From contig JAFTEM010000011.1 in NCBI GenBank assembly GCA_017453665.1, positions 1 to 42,098 on the forward strand: DNA of 42,098 bases. Direction: 5' to 3'. Below are positions 18,285 through 30,492 of this stretch, piece by piece. Source of the DNA: a bacterium. GTDB taxonomy: Bacteria; Patescibacteria; JAEDAM01; Absconditabacterales; Absconditicoccaceae. Both the position numbers and the translations under genes were made by a program. The notes under the pieces were generated by a model. It was given only the letters and a program-made list of their open reading frames with translations. It was not told the origin of the DNA and ran no database searches. Each line of letters starts with the position of its first letter. Position 1 is the stretch's first letter.

Positions 18285-18384
18285 ATATTTAATTTTTTTG
18301 TTTTGTAGCAATATTTTACATAAACAATTCCTCAAAATCAATTAAAAATAAAACAATTTGTATTGTTATTTAGTCTTAAACTAT

Positions 18385-18421
18385 AATTAAAAAACTAGCA
18401 ATAAGAATTCCTTATTGCTAG
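18385..18421 (-). terminator. Terminator of the 18418-18759 gene
   Basis: On the minus strand, an 11-bp perfect stem CTAGCAATAAG / CTTATTGCTAG (18421-18395), starting on the TAG stop and followed by TTTTTTAATT. Confidence 0.9.
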
Positions 18422-18759
18422 CGTGAGGGGTTTTGATTACTACCGTGATTTTGGTCAGTAAAAATGTAGAGGTAATTTAGTTGTCCATAGCTGATATTCC
18501 TTACGATCAGATTTGTTTCTCTCTGCAGTGAATGAATGAGGTCGCCTATCCTGTCATATTCAATTTTAACAGGATATTCATTTGATTCGCTTACAGAATA
18601 CTGGTTACCAATACTGTTTTTTACAATACCGTCTACTGCATAGAGTGCGACTTTTTGCACATTTACATCGCAGTATTCGACCACAACTTTAAATTCTTCC
18701 CACCGGAAGCTAACATCTTCCCTGATGCTAAATTCCGTCATGTTGTTTACTTTATGCAT
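18418..18759 (-). CDS. Hypothetical protein, UGA-free, probably acquired
   Basis: 113 residues, soluble and acidic, with alternating strands (VSFRWEEFKVVVEYCDV, YPVKIEYDRIGDLIHSL). No family recognised. Its five glycines are all GGN. Base composition and the A-rich leader (AAACAAATAT before ATG) match the adjacent barrel gene, suggesting both arrived together, but each has its own terminator. An internal ATG (MTEFS) is an alternative start. Confidence 0.55.
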   Translation of the reverse strand: MHKVNNMTEFSIREDVSFRWEEFKVVVEYCDVNVQKVALYAVDGIVKNSIGNQYSVSESNEYPVKIEYDRIGDLIHSLQRETNLIVRNISYGQLNYLYIFTDQNHGSNQNPSR

Positions 18760-18834
18760 ATATTTGTTTTTTTGTTTACGTTGTGAGTATAATAATTTAA
18801 GAAACTTAAATAAAGTTATATAAAATAAAGTCTT

Positions 18835-19329
18835 TTAAGGCTTATAGACGATAGTAGAATCTTTTATAGCTCATTCATTTTGATCGAGCATTTTTTCATA
18901 TTCTTTTTCGATGAATCTAATTTTGTTTTGAGCGTTTACTTCTAGTTCATGTATTTTTTCTTGTGAACTGAGTTGGGCTTCTGAAACACTTTCACATACT
19001 TCGTCAGTGATTTCTTCAAATACTTTTTTTGGATTATCTCAGTGATATTCTTTTTTCTTCCCTAAAAATCCTCAATCAATTAATCAATAATACGTAGAAT
19101 CGTTTTCTTTTTTGATAGTAACATCATAATGAATATATTCTCCTCAAGAGAATGCTAATTCAAAATTCACTGCTTGATCTTCACTATTGAATTTAATTTC
19201 ATTTAATTCTCCTCAACAAGAAGCTAGTGTAGCTGCTAGAGCTGTTGTTGCTAGTATATTTGCAAAGATATTTCTTTTCTTTCAGTTAGTTTCTTTTTTC
19301 TCTGAAGAGTTGTTTATAGTTGCTTTCAT
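18835..19329 (-). CDS. Lipoprotein of unknown function
   Basis: 164 residues. Basic N-terminus, hydrophobic segment and lipobox (LATTALAATLASCGG, Cys about 41) indicate an exported lipoprotein with an unusually long n-region. The body is acidic and ends in a long helical, probably coiled-coil stretch (SQEKIHELEVNAQNKIRFIE...). TGA glycines are present, e.g. the two after the lipobox Cys and FSGGEY, so it is native in code. A strong promoter lies upstream. Confidence 0.6.
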
Positions 19330-19365
19330 TGTTTGAAAAATAAAGGAATAAAATGTGTCTTATAA

Positions 19366-19394
19366 ATTATAATTATTCTATGTTTTCTTGTCAA
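19366..19394 (-). promoter_or_regulatory. Consensus sigma-70 promoter of the lipoprotein gene
   Basis: On the minus strand TTGACA (19394-19389), exactly 17 bases, TATAAT (19371-19366). A perfect consensus, implying high expression. Confidence 0.9.
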
Positions 19395-19481
19395 AAAAAA
19401 TGTTAAAAAATGTGTGGAAAATGAATCTTATTTTTATAAAAAAAGTCTCAGACGTGTTTATTTTTTCCTTTCGCTTTCTCT

Positions 19482-21806
19482 ATGCAATTAAAAGATTATA
19501 TCGCTTCTAATTTAAATGACGAACAGACAGCTGCTGCTTTATATACAGACAGCTCTTCTTTGATTATCGCTTGAGCATGAAGTTGAAAAACAAGAGTATT
19601 GACCTACAAAATTGCTTATCTTATCCGATGAAAACATGTCCCTGTAGAAAGAATTCTTTGAGTTACGTTTACGAATAAGGCTGCGAACGAGATGAAAGAA
19701 AGGCTTGTAAAGTTATGAGAGGATATTTCTGCTCAGAATTTCGATGAATGGAAAGAAGAAAATGAGGAAACTATTAAAGAAGATCAGGATTATGATATGC
19801 AAGCTTTTTTGAAATCAATGCAAGCTACGAAAACTTCTCCATTTGCTTTAGATTTGAGAAAGTTAAAATGGATAGGAACTTTTCATTCTATTTTTCTTAA
19901 GATTTTAAAAGAAGATATTGAAGGACTTTGAAAGAAATTTACTAAGAGCTTTTGAATTTTAGATGCAGATGATAGCTCAAAAATTATTAAAGATATCCTT
20001 AAGAAAAAATGAGCAGAGAAGCTTTTTAAGCCTCAAGAAGTAAAAGCTTTTATTTCTACACAAAAAAATAATTGAAGAACTGCGGCTAATTTTTTACTAT
20101 CAGCAGGAAATACTCAGGATGCTTTGATGTGACAAATTTATCAAGAATACGAAAAAGAATTAGAGAAATCAAATTCATTAGATTTTGATGATCTCTTACT
20201 CCTCCCCTACTTGCTTTTTAAAAAAGATGCTACAATTCTATCAAGATGGCAAAATTGTTTTGATTATATTTTGGTTGATGAGGCACAGGATACCAACCGG
20301 ATTCAGTTTGAGCTTATGAAAATGCTTAGTTGAGCTTGATCTAATATAACTTTGATTGGTGATGATTTTCAGAGTATTTATGGACGGAGATGAGCATTAA
20401 TGGAGAATTTTTTAAATGTGAAACGTTATTGGAGTGATATTAAAATGTTTAAACTTCAGACTAATTATCGTTCAAAACCACATATTGTTGCTGCTTGAAA
20501 TCATGTTATTAAGAATAATAAAAATCAATATGAGAAAACGATTATCGCTAATAGAGAATGAAATGATAAGATTGCTGTTTTTACCCATAATAGTGATGTC
20601 GATGAGGCAGCAAATATTATTGAGTTTATTAAGCAGATGAAAGATAAAGAGAGGTTAAAGTCTTGGTGACAGGTTGCTATTTTATATAGAACAAACTCTC
20701 AATCTCAGACCTTTGAATCACTTTTTATTCAGGAAGGAATCCCTTATAAAATTTATTGAGCATTTAAGTTTTTTGAGAGAAAAGAGATAAAAGATATTTT
20801 GGCTTATCTTAGGATTATAAATAATCCTTTTGATAGTGTTTCAATAAAAAGAGTGCTAAATATTCCAAATAGAAAAATTTGAGCGACTTCGATGGAACGT
20901 TTGGAGGCTTATGCTGACCAAATGGGGGTTAGCTTGTATGAGATTTTGAGCGTGATTGCTGAGGTATGAAATGTGAAAGTATTGGAACAAGAAAATAATT
21001 TAAAAGTAACTCCTGCTGCACTTACTTGAATTACTGATTTTATGCAGCTTTATAGAGTATTAACCATTTCTGTAAAAGAGCTTAATCCTGCTGATTTAAT
21101 TAATCTTTTATTAAGTAAAATTAATTATAAAGAATATCTTTTAAAAGAAGAAGGTTGATCAGAACAAGCAGCAGAAGAAAGGTATCAAAATGTTGGTCAA
21201 TTAGTAAATATGGCGAGTAAGTATGAATTTTGAATGAGTAATCAAAATGAAGAGGTTGTGAATTCTTGAGAGGATTTATTAAGATGGTTTTTGGAAGAAG
21301 TAACACTTATGGTAGATACTATTGAAAATGCTGATGATAATTCGGATGCTATTAAATTAATGACAATCCATTCTTCAAAAGGGCTTGAGTTCCCAGCTGT
21401 TTTTATTGTTTGAGTCGAGGAGAATATTTTTCCGCTCTCTAGGTCTTCTCTTGATCCAAAGGAATTAGAGGAAGAAAGGAGATTAATGTATGTAGCTATA
21501 ACAAGAGCAAGAGATGCTTTGTTTATTTCGCATGCTAATTCTAGAATGAAGTGGGGGCAAGTTACTATTAATATGCCAAGTCGTTTCCTAGAAGAAATTC
21601 CAGAAGAATTATTAAAACATTATGATTTAACAAACGCAATCGGTCCTAGTAGAAAATCTAATATTTCAGAATGAGATCATGTTTCACATAAGTTCTTTTG
21701 AACAGGATATGTTCTTGAAATAATGAATGATATGTGAATTGTCAGATTTGATAATCCAAAATTTGGTTTAAGGAAAATTGAGTTAAGGTTTTTGGAAGAA
21801 ATTTAA
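19482..21806 (+). CDS. pcrA: UvrD/PcrA-type DNA helicase
   Basis: 774 residues, SF1A. Motifs in order: Q-motif LNDEQTAA (11-18), Walker A AGAGSGKT (30-37, all three glycines encoded by TGA), [15 protein letters not shown] (Ia), [20 protein letters not shown] (near 260, II), [15 protein letters not shown] (III), LQTNYRS (IV), [14 protein letters not shown] (V) and YVAITRAR (near 670, VI). The C-terminus has a short Tudor-like segment ([17 protein letters not shown]). It unwinds 3'-5' in mismatch and excision repair and clears stalled forks. It begins about 150 bases from the divergent lipoprotein gene. Confidence 0.93.
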
Positions 21807-21811
21807 AGGTA

Positions 21812-21842
21812 TTGACAAAATTAAAAAAATCCATAATATAGT
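21812..21842 (+). promoter_or_regulatory. Probable promoter of the 21903 gene
   Basis: TTGACA (21812-21817) with TATAGT at 21837-21842 (19-base spacer) or AATATA at 21835 (17). It begins five bases after the pcrA stop. Confidence 0.5.
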
Positions 21843-21902
21843 GTTATATAACTATAATGCTATTTTTATCTAAATCTTCTTTTATTACTCTTATTAAGTA
21901 AC

Positions 21903-22622
21903 ATGAGAACATTAGACTATAATCAGTGGATAGATTTTGTTGATACTGATGATGAAGCAAAAAAGAATAAAGTAAAACAACTTCGGGATTTAGTTGTTTG
22001 AAAGAATAAAGAGATTCAGGAATCTTTATTTACTCTTTTGAATGAGCATAAAAAATGTCCATTTGATTACGTTCTAGAACATCGGGATTATGAAGCCCCA
22101 GATGGTAAAAAGAAACCATGGATTAGAAGGCATTATGTTAGCACTAAAATGCATTATCTTTTAAGAGAAAAAATTCCTCAATTAAAAAAGATTCGTCATG
22201 TGACCAATTCAACTGCTGATAAGATTAAGGAATTGCTTGATTGGATGAAATATTGTGAAGAGGCGTTAAGTAAGAAGGAAGTATTTTCTCATCCAGAGGA
22301 TGTAAAAGAGACTAGAGAATCAATTGTTGAATGAAAAAATCGATGAGAAGCTGTTCAGCTTACTATTAATTTTGATGAGTCTGAGAAAAAGACTGAAGAT
22401 AATAGCAGCGAGAATCTGGTTGTTTCATCTGTAGAGAATGTTCAAGTGTCACCACAAAATACTGAAGGATTTCAGGTAAAGGAAGATATTAAAGAACATG
22501 CTAAAGAAGAAAAAGAGGAAACCAATACAAGCTATGAGGTGGAATGAACTTCAAGTAGCTTTGATGATAACCAAGATGATATCTATGCAAGAGATAGAGA
22601 TGAACCTTGGTGGAATAGATAA
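21903..22622 (+). CDS. Hypothetical protein
   Basis: 239 residues. The N-terminal 130 residues are basic and helical (DYNQWIDFVDTDDEAKKNK..., KKPWIRRHYVSTKMHYLLREK), followed by an acidic, low-complexity Glu/Ser/Asn-rich tail ending RDEPWWNR. No family recognised. The basic half could bind DNA or RNA. It has few TGA glycines but at least three (VVGKN, VEGKN, EGTSS). Its stop abuts the stop of the convergent DJ-1 gene with no spacer. Confidence 0.6.
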
Positions 22623-23132
22623 TTACTTTAAGAAATCAACGAGTTTTCGTGCAAATTTTGTAGCTGCTTCTGGTCAATTTGCTGTGATAAATTTTCAATC
22701 CTGAACAACTTCTTCGTCTTTGAAGATTGCTCAGGATTTTTCTATATAGTTGATTTGTGTTTTCTCTCAATCATCTCGCCCTGTTACTTCTTTCCCGTTA
22801 TAAATTCAGGAATCAGAAAGAATAGCTGGGGCAATACAAATGGCTGCGACTGCTTTAGCTGTCTTTGCTAAGTTTAGGTATGTTTCATTTTTGTAGTATT
22901 GATCAAATGCTCATCAACCACCAACGAAGATGAGAAGATCATATCCAAGAGCATTAATATTTTCTAGCTTTTCAGTATTCTCTATTTGTTCTCAGAAAAC
23001 ACCAATTGCTGTTCATCCTTTTCAAGAAGCAATTGTGCATTCATGGCCTTGTGCTGAAAGAATTTTGTAAGGGATTCAGAATTCTTTATCTTGAAACCCA
23101 TTATTAGCAACAATAAATAGGAGTTTTGCCAT
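22623..23132 (-). CDS. DJ-1/PfpI family protein
   Basis: 169 residues. It starts MAKLLFIVANNGFQDKEF, with the family's conserved acidic residue after the first strand. The core is LLIFVGGGGAF and the nucleophile elbow AAICIAPAILSDSG (Cys near 99), and the C-terminal strand is GKFITANGPEAATKFARKL. The Cys and the TANGP segment are typical of PfpI/YajL-type glutamine-amidotransferase-fold proteins (chaperone, glyoxalase or deglycase activities reported). It is last in a run of minus-strand genes, 17 bases after the metallophosphoesterase. Confidence 0.88.
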
Positions 23133-23149
23133 CTGTTCAATAAGAAAAA

Positions 23150-24355
23150 TTAAATTATTTTTAGTTCTCTAAGTGTTTGTTCGTATTTTGTGTATTCGTT
23201 TGGATAGTGGATTTTAAGGAACTGTTTTAATAAATCTTGTCGTCATCAAAAACTTTGTAGTTTTTCTTCATCTGGTCTTACGAGCTTTTCTAGGAGATCA
23301 TTCATATATTTGGAATCTTTTTTTAGCCTGAAATCTGAAAGTTTTTCTCTTAGTTTTGGATCTAAAGCTTCATCAATTCTATCATAGTCTAAATCTTTTA
23401 CTTTAAGGGTAAGAATGACTTTTGTTATATCGAGTTCTGGAACTTCAAAATTTTGAAGCGAAAATAGTTTTGAAGATTCAAAAACTTGTTTTAGGAGCTG
23501 GGTATTTTGAGTATAAAGGCTTTTAAGATTTTTAGCGGTTGTTAATCAAGGAGTGTTTGATTCTAGATAATAGAGCGGTTGAGAAGCATAAAATGAGAAT
23601 TCTCTTTTAGAGTATTGGAACATTCCTTTAAGATGGTTTGATTCAAGGGAACTTGTAGGCCAGATACTTCAGGTACAGAGATAGTTCTTATAGATAAATG
23701 GTGCATGCAGATGTCATGAAATAAGAGTGATATCCGGATTGTCTAAGAGTTGTTCTGAAAATGCAATATCTTTATAAGAGAACGATGAACGGTATCATGG
23801 GAATGACTCTTTATTGATGTAGTAGTGGTGAATGATTGTTAATTTTCACTCCTCTTTTATAAATCCGTTTACGAGTTGGTTAAGCTTTCAAGAGAAAATT
23901 TCGTTCTTTTCTTTTGACTCTAGAAGGCCTTCAGTTAATGGAGTTTTTCATTTTTCATAGCATTCATATTCTTCTTCGTGAAGATTAAGTGTGAATGGTA
24001 AAAAAAGTGTTTTTTCTCCTTCGATCTCAGTTAGATATGGACGGGTTATAAATTTTAATGTTCAATCTTTTTTGAGTAAATCAAAGACTTTTTTTCATTC
24101 TTCAAATACGAAATTTTCTGATAGCCAATCGTGGTTTCATGCTAAAATATAGACTTTTTTTCATTGTTCGTATAGTTCTAGAAAATATTGGAAGAGTTCT
24201 AGGAGTGCTGTCCTATCATAACTAAAATGATACACATAATCTCAAAGAAAAATAATTGTACTTTCTTCTGGTTTTGAAGAAATAAAGGCTCTTAATTGTT
24301 CAAGAACTTTTGATTTTACTTTTGCTGAAAGATGAATATCTCAGATTAAAAGCAT
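23150..24355 (-). CDS. Calcineurin-like metallophosphoesterase
   Basis: 401 residues. The five metal-binding blocks are visible: GDIHLS (5-10), IIFLGDYVYH (near 33), ILAGNHDWL (near 70), LTIIHHYY (near 160) and LISGHLHAPF (near 195). The C-terminal half is helical and lacks SbcD's capping motifs. It acts on phosphodiesters (nucleic acid or nucleotide); substrate unknown. The ATG was chosen because the preceding frame is shared with the SemiSWEET tail. Likely co-transcribed with SemiSWEET upstream and DJ-1 downstream. Confidence 0.85.
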
Positions 24356-24384
24356 GTTTCTTTCTTGAGTAAATTTAAGGTTTT

Positions 24385-24669
24385 CTAATGCATTATTTTT
24401 CCGATTTTTTTTTGTTTTTTAGAATATTTTTTAATAAGGAGAAGCATTGTTACTGAGCATATGATAGAAATAGTATTGAAGAACATCATTTGCCAGGAAT
24501 TAAGATACCATCAATATGTTACCCAACAAATTCCTCAAAATGCCCAGATCCAGAACATTCGAGAAGATAATCCTTCAACGTTTTTTGTTTTAATAGTATC
24601 GATAATTTGAGGAATTGAAGGTATTGCTGCTGTTAAGCCGGCAATAACTCAAACAATTTCAAAAAACAT
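24385..24669 (-). CDS. SemiSWEET-type sugar transporter (PQ-loop)
   Basis: 94 residues with three spans. The first carries the PQ motif (AAIPSIPQIIDTIKTKNVEGLSS), followed by MFWIWAFGGICWVTYGWYL and MMFFNTISIICSVTMLLLI, as in bacterial SemiSWEETs, which work as dimers moving sugars down a gradient. Lys-rich tail. In a reduced-genome epibiont it could import host-derived sugar. Sits between the deaminase and metallophosphoesterase genes. Confidence 0.85.
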
Positions 24670-24695
24670 TTTGGGTATTTTATAAATTAAAATAT

Positions 24696-25172
<477 letters not shown>

Positions 25173-25206
25173 TGTGGAGTTTCTTTTTTCTTATAAAAGG
25201 TATTTA

Positions 25207-26442
<1,236 letters not shown>

Positions 26443-26447
26443 TTGTA

Positions 26448-26476
26448 ATTATATAAGAATTTAAAAGTTATAAGAA
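26448..26476 (-). promoter_or_regulatory. Promoter of serS, probably leaderless
   Basis: On the minus strand TTCTTA (26476-26471), 17 bases, TATAAT (26453-26448). Only five bases separate the -10 from the ATG, so transcription would start at or next to the start codon. Confidence 0.6.
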
Positions 26477-26535
26477 TGTTTTTAACGGCATGTTAGAGTA
26501 TCGACATTGGAATTTGCTATTAAAGGATAAAGGTA

Positions 26536-27288
26536 TTATTTTAATTTATATACAATATTAACATCAAGACTTACATTCATTTCTCCTAATGAGATATCTG
26601 ATTCTCATTCAACAGTATCTAATGCTTCTTCTGCGAAAGAATTTTTAGCCATTGATGTTGTGAAGGCATAATCATAGTTTCTTTCTTCTGAGATAGAAAT
26701 AGGTTTTCAAAGTTTAACTCCAGCATATTTAGCTAAATCAGAGGCTTTTTGATACGCTTTTTTGATAGCTAATTCTCTTGCTTGAGAATAAAGATCTGTC
26801 TTATCATCGATATCATAATTGATACTGTTTAGAAATACTCATGGAATCTCAGAAACTTGTGATACGATTTTTCATCAAACACCTTCGTTTTCTAGATTAG
26901 CACTTTTGATTTTAATTTCAAGAGTATGATTTGCTGTAAATCAGAGAGATTTCCTTCAGATATCTGTCCAATCGTAAGCTTCGTACACATTCATATTTGT
27001 TGTTTTGATATTAGAATTAGCAATATTATATGATTGAATAAGTTCTTTAATTTCTTTTACTTTTTCATCTACATTTTTTTGTGCTTCAGCTGTAGTTTTA
27101 GCAGTATCTTCAATCCTTAATGAAAGAATTAGGGTATCTGGAGTTGCTCTTACTTCACCATTTCATGATACTGAAATTGTATGAAGTTTATCTGCGCTTC
27201 AAGAAAAATTTGCTTTTGAAATAATTATTGCGGAAAGCAAGATCGTGCAGCATATAATACCTACCATAATAAGATTTTCTTTTTTCAT
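26536..27288 (-). CDS. SIMPL domain (DUF541) exported protein
   Basis: 250 residues. An N-terminal signal or anchor (LIMVGIICCTILLSAIIIS) is followed by the SIMPL signature HTISVSGNGEVRATPDTLILSLRIE and AYQKASDLAKYAGVKLGKPISISE, with paired strands between. SIMPL proteins are periplasmic or extracytoplasmic oligomers (YggE, BP26) of unclear role in stress resistance. It lies 33 bases after the CAP gene. Confidence 0.88.
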
Positions 27289-27321
27289 GAGGTTATTTAT
27301 TAGAAATAAAAGTTAGGGACT

Positions 27322-28176
27322 TTATGAGTTTATAAGTTTTTCTGCGTAGTGAATAACTACATAAACGTAATTTGTAGATGGATCTACTTGAAATCCAATT
27401 CAGATATAATTAAAATGAGGCATTATGATTGCTTTATAATGCGCTCCATTTTCTCATTCTTTAAGATATCAATCAAAGATTTTTTTTGTTACATCGATGA
27501 GTGTTTGAGTACAATCTCATCATGAACATTTGTATCCTCTATATCCTACGCTTTCTGAAAAGGCTGTTTTCCCTCCAGTTTCTTTAGCAAAGGAAATTCA
27601 TAGATTTCAGAATCGTTCCTTTATACTATTATAATTATAGTATCAGTCACTTGAGGTCCTTGTATGAGTTCAATTGGTGATTGAATTGCTAGCAAGATAA
27701 GATGCTCGTGTATTAGCAGATTTTTCTAGATCACTGTGATATGATAGATTTGAAACTCATTTCTCTGCTCTGAGATTGTTATGCCGTGAAAGTCGAGCTT
27801 CTCTAATTTTATCAAAATCTACGTTTTGAAGTGTTTGATATGAAGTTCAATCTGAGAGTTTTTCTTGTTCGGTAGTGATATTTGTTGTTTGGTTTGTTGT
27901 AGTATTTGTTAATTTAGATTTTGAAGTAGTGATTCGGTCTTTCATCTCAGAAACTAATGTTTTTACTTCTGATTTTGTATTGTTCTTTACTTTTGGTGTG
28001 TCTAATATTGAGGCGAGAAGATCAAAATACTGAAGCTTTTTATCAGTATCCATTGATTTCATGTGGTCCTCAAATAGGGTTACAAACTTTTGAGTTTGAG
28101 ATGAATAAGCAAATGAAATGTTGGATAAAAGAAGTACTCACATTAATAAAGAAAAGATTATGTTGTGTTTTTTCAT
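27322..28176 (-). CDS. Secreted CAP/SCP-domain protein
   Basis: 284 residues. Signal peptide (KKHNIIFSLLMGVLLLSNISFAYS), a helical Thr/Asn-rich linker with tandem TTNQTTNITT, then a CAP domain: ARLSRHNNLRAEKGVSNLSYHSDLEKSANTRASYLA, THTRT (active-site His), FSESVGYRG and HYKAIIMPHFNYIGIGF. The family (YkwD type) is found on many bacterial surfaces. The TGA at 27844-27846 would falsely end the protein in the standard code just before the domain. Confidence 0.85.
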
Positions 28177-28195
28177 GGTTATTTTGGAAATAAAA

Positions 28196-29386
28196 TTATG
28201 TTAAAAACGGAATGTTTATTCACCAAAATGAAAGGTCTTTTAGGATTATTATAACTCCTATAATCATAAGGAATCGGAAGAAGATAGTATCAATCCATGC
28301 AGTAATATTAAAGAATTTTTCTTCTTTAAAACGGAAAACTTTTTGGATAATTAAGGCCCAGAATTTTCAACCATCTAATGCTGGAATAGGAAGAATATTC
28401 ATGATTGCTAAAGCAACTGATATCATACCAGCGAATCAAATAAAACTTAAGAATCATAGATTATCAAATAATAGTTGTCCTACTTTTACTATAGCTACAG
28501 GTCATGAAAGAGAATTGATTGCTTGTTTTGTTTCCCCATTTCAGATCAATCAACCTACTCTAGCTAAAGAACTCATTGTTAGATTCCATTCAGCTTTAAT
28601 TTCTTTTAATGCTTCTCGCATGGCTTTTGGTAGAGAAAATTTTATTGTAGGCATTTCATAGCTATCATATACTACTCCTAGTACACAATTTTCAGAACAA
28701 ATAAATGTTGTATCTATTCCCATTTCATCTGCTCCAGAGAGGTGATAAGCAAGATTGTTAACTTCTCAACTAATTATTGAGGCCAATTGTGTTGAAAGAT
28801 TTTTTGGTGTTGTTTTTTCACCGTTGATTGAAAGTATTGTTGATCATGGTTGAAGTCAAATTTCTTCTGCAATACTCTCCTCTATTACTTGATTGACAAT
28901 AACATTATCTTCTGAATATTCTTTATTAAGGAGTCATTGTTTTTCTAGAAAAGAAACCGTTGGAGTTACATAACTTTCAGAATAAATTCACATATAGTTA
29001 TCTGGGAGAACTGTCATAGGTTGCATTCCTACTGAAAATGCGATAGTGAATAATACTCGTGCAGTTAAAAAATTCATTGCTACTCCAGCAATAATAATAA
29101 TAAGTTTTTTTCGAAGTTTAGCGTTTATAAAACTATCAGGATCATTATTCTCTGATTCATTAGTTCAATCTTCTCATTTAAGGACAACAAATCCTCATAA
29201 TGGGATTCGGTTTAAAGTATATTCTGTTCATGATTTATCTTTTCGAAGTGATTTGATTCTTGGAGGAATTCAAAGTCAGAATTCTTTAACATGTACTCAA
29301 GATTTTTTTGCTGCTGTGAAGTGTCAAAGCTCGTGTAGAACGACTAAAATTATAAAAGTTAGGATTCAAAGAATAATTCACCACAT
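28196..29386 (-). CDS. rseP: Site-2 zinc protease RseP
   Basis: 396 residues. Membrane metalloprotease with HELGH (18-22) in the first span (ILTFIILVVLHELGH), NRIPLGGFVVLKGED after it, a degenerate PDZ domain (EEIGLQPGSTILSINGEKTT, near 170) and the second zinc motif NILPIPALDGGK (near 345). Cleaves membrane-embedded signal proteins. First gene of a tight run with CAP (19-base gap) and SIMPL. Confidence 0.92.
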
Positions 29387-29485
29387 ATGTTAATATTTAT
29401 TTATAAACTAAAGCAGAAATGAGTATAAAAAAATTAGAGTATAAAACAAGTGAAAGGTTATAATTAAAAATTAGTGAAATAAAGC

Positions 29486-29513
29486 TTGAAATACGGTGTG
29501 TTATGAGTATAAC
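29486..29513 (+). promoter_or_regulatory. Promoter of the 29545 gene
   Basis: TTGAAA (29486-29491), 16 bases, TATAAC (29508-29513), 31 bases ahead of the ATG. Confidence 0.5.
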
Positions 29514-29544
29514 AATCCCCGCTGAATAAAAAGAAAAAACAAAA

Positions 29545-29886
29545 ATGAGAAAAGAGAAACAGAAAATTTGGGACAAGGTTTTCCCGTATGTCATTGGTTT
29601 GGCTATCCTCTTGGGTTGTCTTGCTTTTAAAGGATTTGGTAGTGTCGGGGCTTCTTCTAATTTGATTATCTCTGATTCACTTGAAATTGAGAGCATATTG
29701 TTAGTCGAGTCTTCCTCATTACATGAAGTAACTTTCAGAGCCACAGGTAAGGAATTCTTACATTTCTTAGAGTACTTTCAGGAGTGTAATCCTGGAGCCG
29801 AGCTCATCAATGTACGTAGAGAAGTTGCAGGCAATCCTACTGTTATTTCCGGATATACGGTAACCTTCAAGAAATGATTTTTTTAG
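29545..29886 (+). CDS. Single-span hypothetical protein, UGA-free body, probably acquired
   Basis: Basic N-terminus, one span (VFPYVIGLAILLGCLAFKGFG), then a soluble domain with strands (SLHEVTFRATGKEFLHFLEYF, ISGYTVTFKK). All ten glycines are GGN. The only in-frame TGA is at 29875-29877, directly after TFKK. In a standard-code donor it would be the stop (110 residues); here reading continues through Gly-Phe-Phe to TAG (113 residues). Surrounded by terminators and its own promoter, on the opposite strand from its neighbours. Confidence 0.65.
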
Positions 29887-29920
29887 GGAGCTTATTTGTG
29901 AAGCTTCCTTTTCTTTTTTA
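29886..29920 (+). terminator. Terminator of the 29545 gene
   Basis: GGGAGCTT / AAGCTTCC hairpin (slightly imperfect) followed by TTTTCTTTTTT. Confidence 0.75.
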
Positions 29921-29948
29921 AAAAAAGGTCCGAATTTTTAGTCCGGAC
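29920..29948 (-). terminator. Terminator of the atpC gene
   Basis: On the minus strand GTCCG / CGGAC (29948-29928) followed by CTTTTTT. Confidence 0.7.
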
Positions 29949-29971
29949 TTTCTTTTTTGGTTATTAATATA

Positions 29972-30373
29972 TTATCCTTGTGCTAGTTGAATATCAGCTT
30001 TTACTTTTTCTACCTCCCCTATTAGGCGTGAGATTTCTTCAATGCTTCAGAAACTTCTTACTTTTTGTAACTTTAGTTCTAAAAGGTGTAATGTTCCTTT
30101 TAGTTCAACAAGTTTGGCTAAAGGCTTCTCGGTAAGCATTGATACTGTAATTCTAACAGTTGAGGTATCAACTAATGCAATACCTTTTGAAATACTATAT
30201 TTTTGTTCTCAAGATGCACTTTTTACTTGAATAATTCAAGGGGTAAGTTTTATAATAGCTGGAATTGATTTTCAATATAAACTAATCGTTCAAGATTCTC
30301 AAGGAAGCGTAATTTGCTCTATTTCTCAATCATATATTGTTGCATTTCCAGTTGTTGCGATTTTTAATTGCAT
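29972..30373 (-). CDS. atpC: ATP synthase epsilon-like subunit
   Basis: 133 residues, the normal epsilon length. The N-terminal beta-sandwich has ITLPGESGTISLYGKSIPAI and KLTPGIIQVKS, matching the V-x-x-P-x-x-x-G-x-x-x-I pattern of F1 epsilon, and then YSISKGIALVDTSTVRITV. The C-terminal two-helix part is LVELKGTLHLLELKLQ...IGEVEKVKADIQLAQ. Epsilon couples F1 rotation and inhibits ATP hydrolysis. No other F-ATPase gene is adjacent, which is unusual. It has its own promoter. Confidence 0.75.
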
Positions 30374-30406
30374 TTTTATCACGTACAGAAGTAAAACTTC
30401 CCTTTA

Positions 30407-30435
30407 AGTATAACAATTTTCTAGAATTCAAGCAA
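30407..30435 (-). promoter_or_regulatory. Promoter of atpC
   Basis: On the minus strand TTGCTT (30435-30430), 17 bases, TATACT (30412-30407). Confidence 0.6.
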
Positions 30436-30492
30436 ACTTATGACCTTGTGCTTAGATAAAATGCTTGACAATTTTCGTATTTGATGATTGAA

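Noticed and set aside
27957..28193. Plus-strand frame opposite the CAP protein
   Set aside because: Shadow of the signal peptide and linker region of the minus-strand gene.
28212..29393. Plus-strand frames across the rseP gene
   Set aside because: Antisense to a protein with HELGH, PDZ and LDGG motifs; no independent signals.
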